A stretch of 64,000 nt of DNA, from NCBI GenBank assembly GCA_030141605.1, contig JAQGDQ010000003.1:515501-579500 (forward strand), written 5' to 3'. The DNA is from Tubiluchus corallicola. Taxonomy: Eukaryota > Priapulida > Priapulimorpha > Priapulimorphida > Tubiluchidae. Below are positions 51,801-64,000 of the stretch, in pieces. The position numbers were made by a program, and so were the translations under genes. The number at the start of each line of letters is the position of its first letter. The stretch's first letter is position 1. The notes beneath the pieces are model-generated. The model made no database searches, had not been told where the DNA came from, and worked only from the letters and a program-made list of their open reading frames with translations.

Positions 51801-54259
51801 GAACAGCCCAGGTTGTGCGAAGTGCGCTTTAAAGGAACTATAAATTTCAAACACACTTTTGCTTGCTCTGTTTATGCTCTGCCGTTTATTGTGAAACCAC
51901 GATTATTTGCTAAAACACATTCGCGCTAAATCTAGGAAAACAGATATAGGGCACTTTTTAGTTTCTACGTCATCTAATTATAATTACGTTGCAGCGAACA
52001 ATTAACGCTCTACAAAATACAGAAACTATCGAATGTAGAAATAATGAATAGCTTGTGTGGTTTCAGATCTGCCGTTACAACAATAAATGCGTCTATAGGA
52101 GGAGGCATATGCGGTACAGCTTACAGGTGAAAGTATAAATTTAACAGCGAAATCATTTTCAATTTTCACTAATGATTTTGAACTAATCGGTTGCGGAGTA
52201 CCTCTAAGAAGAGCTCTGTTTCGCCGTGGTGTTGTTGTCGTTCTCGTTGTTTATATAATAAGTTTTTATCCGTTTTTAATAGCTTCACGTAATAATAGAG
52301 TTACTCTGTATTCTAATTTTTTTACAAAAAACGACATGACAACGGTAAATGGTGTTCTAAATGGTTTATAAAACACATGCTATCAGAGTATCAAACTTAT
52401 GTACTGCACAACAGTAATCTTGAAACTGACATTTTTGTTTGCAGCTACATTTGTAAAAAAGGAAAATATGACGTTTCAGTGCTCATTAACTCCATCTTGG
52501 GCAGTTTGGTTGCTGTAACAGGTATGACGGTTACCAGAAAAATAAATCGCTGTATTATTTGTCAAGCCATGTATTAAAATTTCTTAATTTCTTACAAAAA
52601 TGAAACACATTGGTTTCTACGCCGCATTTTAAAGGCATTGAATATAATATAATAAGGTGCATAATATACATGCCTGTACCCACAGGATCCTTCATACGTA
52701 ATAGATTCACAGATATTTTTTTACATCAGACAGTGTTTGTAGTTGTTTATATTCTTTGAATTGTTGTAGTTTTTATATTTTTATCAGCTCGTTACTAACT
52801 AAGTAATTTAATGAAGTTTTTGTAGTACGGCTTTTACAATAAAGTTGCTATCTGTTTGGATGGTAGAGGAAAGAAACCCAAATACTGATCCGTCTGATGT
52901 GGTGTAAATGATGTATGTTGTCTCGACAATGTCGTAGTGGAAAGTGCACGTGTTGTTGTTTTTGTCTTCATTGTGGAACATAGCCAATATATTGCCTTCG
53001 ATTGTGTGAAATGTAATCACGCATCAACAACAATCAATGCTCATACTTTATATGACAGTGAGTTCGAAACGTATACCAGCAAATAAAAAGATATTTTTAT
53101 TTGTTGGTTTAATTGCAGCATGTTGTGCTGTATGTCGACCATGGGAAGCATTCGTGATTGGATCAACTGGTGGGATCATCACAGTTCTATCTATTCCATT
53201 ACTTGACATGATGCATATTGATGATCCAGTGGGAGCCATTTCTGTACACGGTATTAGCGGCATATGGGGTATGCTTATGGTCGGAATATTTGCTAATGTA
53301 CGTACCTAGTTAATTATTTAATAGATTTTTGCTAGAATTTACTCAACTTTCGCTTGAAATTGAACCTGCAAGCACAGAAGCCAATTTTGTTTTTCTTGTT
53401 TATTACAGAACGACACATTTGAACATCTTACTTATGACAGAGCGGGTTTAGTTCATGGCGGCGGTTTCTATCTGTTGGGGGTCCAAGCCCTTGCTTCTGT
53501 AGTCATTGCTGTTTGGTCAGCTATTGTTTCGTTTATTCTACTTTTTGTAAGTAAATCCGTATAATCATAATACCTTTTGCTTTTACAATCAGCCTTGAGA
53601 ATTTTTCATGTCATTAAGTTTGACATTTTAGCAAAATTCATTAATCGCATCATGTGTGAACAGCTTAGTTGAATATAATGCTTTTTTCCATTAGTTTCTC
53701 ATGAATCTGAGAAAAAACTGTAATACTAGTTAAAAAACCTTTAACAAATACTGTAAAGCTTTTAATACTAGTATTAAAACATTCACAACAAAAGCAGAAC
53801 AGTGAAATCTCCTGAAATTCATACTTTATTTAAATAGATGTTTCTGTAATTGTGTGCTGCATGAGAACATAAACACACAAGCAAATGAAATCATAATTGT
53901 ATGACACCAGTTGAACTCATTTTTTAACAAATTTACGAAATGAAAATTTGTAACAAACAAGAGAGTTGCTTTTCACATCCCAGGCTATAGATAAAACAAT
54001 TGGAATGCGCTTATCAGAAGAAGACGAGTTGCTGGGAGCCGATATAGCAGAGCACGAAATACACTATGAGAACCACACAATGCCCCCCTCAGTGATGGGC
54101 GTACACGATGAATGCATGAGCCCTGTTTCAGCCATCTTTACGACAGAAGTTCTGCACGCAGCTGAAGAGAGATTGAAACAGCGGAGACTTAGTGTGCCTC
54201 TTTCAACAATAGAAAGAAAAGTAGCTTGGAAGGAGACACTTGTAGAAAATCATTCGTGA
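38792..54259 (+). CDS. Ammonium transporter (AMT family), complete 8-exon gene
   Basis: Integral membrane ammonium/ammonia channel. Joining 38792-38984, 46600-47149, 49393-49464, 52067-52126, 52445-52521, 53119-53297, 53409-53546 and 53984-54259 gives 1545 nt, 514 residues plus stop, with every junction GT-AG and in phase. TM1 ends MQSGFGLLESG (62-72), the family signature. Pore residues seen: F143 in QLSFATT, W183, D196, H204 (first twin histidine, SVVH), F254 in GFNCGS, D353, H361 (second twin histidine, SVHG). By AmtB/AMT family knowledge these form the phenylalanine gate and the hydrophobic histidine pore. The cytosolic tail from about 424 is hydrophilic and ends WKETLVENHS. Length fits AMT proteins (about 450-520). 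The start is the ATG at 38792, with no in-frame ATG upstream in the short open stretch. Animals also have Rh proteins, but the motifs here are AMT, not Rh. Two introns hold retroelement sequence and a third a retroelement-like tail, without touching the coding frame. Very sure of family; physiological substrate is inferred. Confidence 0.95.
39158..39250 (+). repeat. Degenerate TTAGGG tract joined to GTGnCWTTTTT words (copy B)
   Basis: Contains GGTTAGGGATTAGGGTTATG, more degenerate TTAGGG repeats, then CACGTGGCTTTTTTCCTGTG and ACTTTTTTAC. The second part matches 36183-36220, where a C-strand telomere-like tract (CCCTAACC) precedes it. Probably part of one dispersed element family. It lies in AMT intron 1. 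Confidence 0.55.
39371..39461 (+). repeat. (GA)n microsatellite in AMT intron 1
   Basis: About 90 bp of pure GA, immediately followed by the dispersed 100-bp unit. It is the strand complement of the (TC)n at 40595-40680, 1.1 kb away, so the two could pair in a transcript. Confidence 0.97.
39461..39560 (-). repeat. Dispersed 100-bp unit beside GA/TC tract, copy 2
   Basis: Nearly identical to the reverse complement of 9740-9837. Shared words: GGTAGAAGTATTAAGAAG, GTGAATTATTATGCCTGG, TAGGCGGAG, AAAGCAAGCG. Homology starts at the GA tract and fades after about 100 bp. In TC orientation (minus strand) the unit ends ...TTCTACCGCC then (TC)n, as the end of an element inserted at a TC tract would. 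Confidence 0.8.
40216..40236 (+). repeat. (TTTA)n short tandem repeat
   Basis: TTTATTTATTTATTTAA; may be the 3' end of a minus-strand retroelement relic. No coding seen. Confidence 0.6.
40595..40680 (+). repeat. (TC)n microsatellite, 5' flank of the retrotransposon
   Basis: 86 bp of nearly pure CT, with one CAT interruption near its start. It abuts the 5' end of the non-LTR element. Confidence 0.97.
41041..42292 (+). pseudogene. Retrotransposon ORF1 (gag-like, CCHC zinc knuckles), broken
   Basis: Nucleic-acid-binding protein of the non-LTR element. From the ATG at 41041, the N terminus is cysteine-rich (CVLCRNAKKP, VICDRCF), possibly a zinc-binding start. The frame is interrupted by an in-frame TGA at 41335, a frameshift at an A run near 41645-41653 and a TAA at 41813. 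The last part has three tandem knuckles at about 42067-42230: CYNCYSYGHVAKWC (CX2CX4HX4C), CGNCAENHKTDDC (CX2CX3HX4C) and CKNCKGGHRSWSRDC. It ends at 42292 and overlaps the ORF2 start by 35 nt. Confidence 0.82.
42258..45586 (+). pseudogene. Retrotransposon ORF2 (endonuclease + reverse transcriptase), broken in the endonuclease
   Basis: Starts with ATG at 42258. The N-terminal APE-like endonuclease shows LKVCQININ and IVALQEIKV. It is cut by a frameshift at about 42561 and an in-frame TGA at 42752. From 42755 to 45586 the frame is continuously open. The endonuclease end reads MGHFPVI where the family usually has an Asp-His pair (D replaced by G). RT motifs: SNYRPITISS, FCDFQKAFDSVW, GVPQGSVLSPLLF and the catalytic YADD at 44381-44392. 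The C terminus has a Cys/His motif (CCHCNNATPQTPEHIIFDC). Full length would be about 1100 residues, normal for the group. Confidence 0.88.
45815..45866 (+). repeat. (TC)n microsatellite, 3' flank of the retrotransposon
   Basis: About 46 bp of pure TC followed by CCTCTCCCTCCCC, directly after the A-rich 3' end of the non-LTR element. Same strand and motif as the 5' flank. Confidence 0.97.
46600..47149 (+). CDS. AMT exon 2 (residues 65-248)
   Basis: Largest exon. The acceptor is TTTTACAG ending at 46599. It opens with FGLLESG, which completes the motif begun in exon 1, and carries RNEVNIMVKN, GLTYWIFGYGLSFG, the gate F143, AERTKL, W183 and the pore pair D196/H204. It ends ALVGMFML plus two bases of Trp248, with donor GTAAGAG. 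The reading frame runs into TAA at 47151, so the intron is required. Confidence 0.95.
47635..48575 (+). mobile_element. 5'-truncated CR1/L2-like non-LTR element with (CTA)n tail in AMT intron 2
   Basis: An intact open frame of 260 codons (47635-48417) is the thumb and C-terminal part of a reverse transcriptase. Seen: EKDLGLLLDNKLNFKDHI, RRNFKYLDLQTFKLLYVALV, RSKVEYGSSIWN, LKRIGLTTLAFRRLRGQLID, and MPEIWNRLPCDVRTATSVNL near the end. These are the usual markers of CR1/L2/Rex-type elements. All catalytic motifs (YADD and upstream) are missing by 5' truncation. About 120 bp after the stop the element ends in CTACTACTAC repeats (48538-48571), as CR1/L2 elements do with 3' short tandem repeats. It is not related closely to the 40.7-45.8 kb element. 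Confidence 0.85.
49393..49464 (+). CDS. AMT exon 3 (residues 248-272)
   Basis: A 72-bp exon after TGTACTTAG encoding WWGWLGFNCGSTYG, the conserved segment that carries the second gate phenylalanine (F254). The donor is GTGAGT. Phase 2 is kept on both sides. Confidence 0.93.
49919..50010 (+). repeat. Diverged direct repeat, left copy (AMT intron 3)
   Basis: GTGCAATAAAAATACATGCA and AAGTTAAAGTATGATG here match GTGCAATAAAAATGCATGTA and AAGTTAGTGTGAAAAA at 51030-51110. They flank the 1-kb insertion-rich block between them. Confidence 0.55.
50050..50345 (+). mobile_element. Retroelement 3'-end fragment with CTTGAAAT tail
   Basis: Ends GGAATAAACGAAATCTTGAA plus ATCTTGAATG (50313-50342), a polyadenylation-like hexamer followed by 8-bp terminal repeats as seen at 3' ends of several non-LTR families. 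No reverse transcriptase coding remains. The 5' limit is a guess. Confidence 0.4.
50345..50720 (+). mobile_element. GC-rich SINE candidate with tRNA-like head
   Basis: A GC-rich block in an AT-rich intron. GGTAGCTCATTAAC (A-box-like) at about 50467 and GGGCTCGGTTCCCGG (B-box-like) at about 50498 have tRNA-like spacing. The rest (CTCGGCCAAATGGCTCGCCG...) is unrecognised. The base composition and Pol III-like boxes suggest a tRNA-derived SINE. No clear A-tail. Confidence 0.42.
51028..51115 (+). repeat. Diverged direct repeat, right copy (AMT intron 3)
   Basis: Second copy of the 49919-50010 sequence, about 75-80% similar by eye with small indels. Confidence 0.55.
52067..52126 (+). CDS. AMT exon 4 (residues 272-292)
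   Basis: A 60-bp exon after TGGTTTCAG encoding SAVTTINASIGGGICGTAY, a glycine-rich transmembrane segment. The donor is GTGAAA. Phase 2 on both sides. Identified by the match to the family between exons 3 and 5 and by the frame. Confidence 0.9.
52445..52521 (+). CDS. AMT exon 5 (residues 292-317)
   Basis: A 77-bp exon after TTTGCAG encoding a short Lys-rich loop (CKKGKYD), then VLINSILGSLVAVT, the start of the next membrane helix. The donor is GTATGA, phase 1. Confidence 0.92.
53119..53297 (+). CDS. AMT exon 6 (residues 318-377)
   Basis: A 179-bp exon after TTAATTGCAG. Encodes the helix pair with RPWEAFVIGSTGG and the second pore histidine in DDPVGAISVHGISG (D353, H361). It ends ...VGIFAN with donor GTACGT, phase 0. 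Confidence 0.95.
53409..53546 (+). CDS. AMT exon 7 (residues 378-423)
   Basis: A 138-bp exon after TATTACAG. Encodes an extracellular loop with NDT, then GLVHGGGFYLLGVQALASV, the conserved last-loop motif of the family, and the final membrane helix (WSAIVSFILLF). The donor is GTAAGT, phase 0. Confidence 0.95.
53984..54259 (+). CDS. AMT exon 8 (residues 424-514, stop)
   Basis: The last exon, after CATCCCAG. It starts AIDKTIGMRLSEEDELLGAD, a conserved signature where AMT proteins pass into the cytosolic C-terminal region that regulates trimer gating. The rest is hydrophilic, with a Lys/Arg-rich stretch (ERLKQRRLSVPLS) that could be phosphorylated (inference). The stop is TGA at 54257-54259. 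Confidence 0.94.
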   Translation, partial: AIDKTIGMRLSEEDELLGADIAEHEIHYENHTMPPSVMGVHDECMSPVSAIFTTEVLHAAEERLKQRRLSVPLSTIERKVAWKETLVENHS

Positions 54260-55133
54260 AAAATTCATATTAACTGTACAGAATTTTTGGTCATTTGTAT
54301 GTTATACAAATAGTATGTTATACTAAAAATATGGATGAAGCATAAGATGAGAAAATTGTACTCAACATGTATAATATTAACTCCAACACAGCAAGAGTGA
54401 GTCTGAACAGCTTCAATACATTTTAGGGGAGAAATTTGTGTGTGATATATTGTTACATCAAGCAAAAATTAAATTAGTACTAAAATCAGTTATTTCGTAG
54501 CAACTTACAAAAGTGAATTACATCATACGATAATTCATTTCACCAGTGCTGCACAGCAGATAATTGTAACTACATTTCTAATTAGTAAGCTTCAAGAGTA
54601 CTGTTTCTAACTCAATAAGTTTTGAGGACATTTCAAATGGTAAACGTGATATCACTGTACTGTAGAATCATTGCCACTGGGAAACCAGCCATCTGATTTT
54701 ACAATATCATGTGCACTCTTTCATATTGAAAATAGTAATGTGCAAGTTGCCCCTTTTATATTATAGGAGCAGCCAAGTTAATAATTTTAGCAGTTTACCA
54801 GTTGGTAAGTGCAGATGATACTACACATATTTTGCAGAATACACATGCAGTATATTTTTATAACAGCAAAGCCAGTAATATAAAATACGTAGATGATTTT
54901 TTATTTGCGCACGCATGCGCATGTGTTCAGGCCATGTGTAAGAATTTAGTTCTTAAAGCTGTAGCAAGCCAGGTCATTACGCTACCACAATGTCAATTTC
55001 AGTATTACTGTTGGAATGCACTGCATGTGGCTTACCCACTCACATTTGTTGGGGGGAAAATAGACAATTTACATCTATCTTTTCAACAAGTCACACCAAC
55101 AAAGTAACAAATTTGAAAATGGTATTAAATAAT
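54260..55133. other. Convergent intergenic spacer between AMT and CDC5L
   Basis: An 874-bp AT-rich stretch between the two stop codons, presumably the 3' UTRs of both genes. An open frame at 54802-55107 shows no family feature. No repeat recognised. Confidence 0.6.
54900..54905 (-). terminator. Candidate poly(A) signal for CDC5L
   Basis: AATAAA read on the minus strand, about 230 nt downstream of the CDC5L stop and within the 874-bp convergent spacer. Such hexamers are frequent in AT-rich DNA, so support is positional only. No AATAAA is evident just past the AMT stop on the plus strand. Confidence 0.35.
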
Positions 55134-63998
<8,865 letters not shown>

Positions 63999-64000
63999 TT

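Overview
This is a 64 kb window of AT-rich, intron-rich animal nuclear DNA. It shows GT-AG introns, non-LTR retrotransposons, MITE-like inverted repeats, many microsatellites and 5S- and tRNA-like repeat fragments. An AMT-type ammonium transporter in an animal points to an invertebrate. Repeats rich in 'AAAATGGCCGC' and degenerate TTAGGG tracts would fit an aquatic invertebrate, but the phylum cannot be fixed from the sequence.

Region 1 (1-38.8 kb) has no gene I can name. It holds a GC/CpG-rich island with a promoter-like cluster (0.6-1.3 kb), a foldback repeat (4.4-5.8 kb), a (TC)n tract with a dispersed 100-bp unit (9.7-9.9 kb), a promoter/first-exon candidate on the minus strand (10.9-11.25 kb), a 5S-like fragment (13.1 kb), a 36-bp minisatellite (13.7 kb), a second 5S-like fragment (17.1 kb), a 1.3-kb TIR element (17.6-18.9 kb), a zinc-finger-like exon candidate (19.4 kb), and telomere-like and trinucleotide repeats (36-38 kb).

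Region 2 (38.8-54.3 kb, plus strand) is a complete eight-exon ammonium transporter gene. All seven introns obey GT-AG with matching phases and give a 514-residue protein with both pore histidines. Intron 1 (7.6 kb) carries a nearly full-length non-LTR retrotransposon lying between two (TC)n tracts, a (GA)n tract and the second copy of the 100-bp unit. Intron 2 carries the 3' end of a CR1/L2-like element with a (CTA)n tail. Intron 3 carries a retroelement tail and a GC-rich tRNA-like SINE candidate between diverged duplicated flanks.

Region 3 (55.1-64.0 kb, minus strand) is CDC5L (Cdc5/Cef1), the Prp19-complex splicing factor. Twelve exons cover residues from about 51 (human numbering) to the stop; the first MYB repeat lies beyond the right edge. 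The two genes converge with 874 bp between their stop codons. I see no functional link between them.

The signal most worth following is the association of retroelement-like sequences with TC/GA microsatellites at three places. No bacterial-type defence system, CRISPR array or operon is present.
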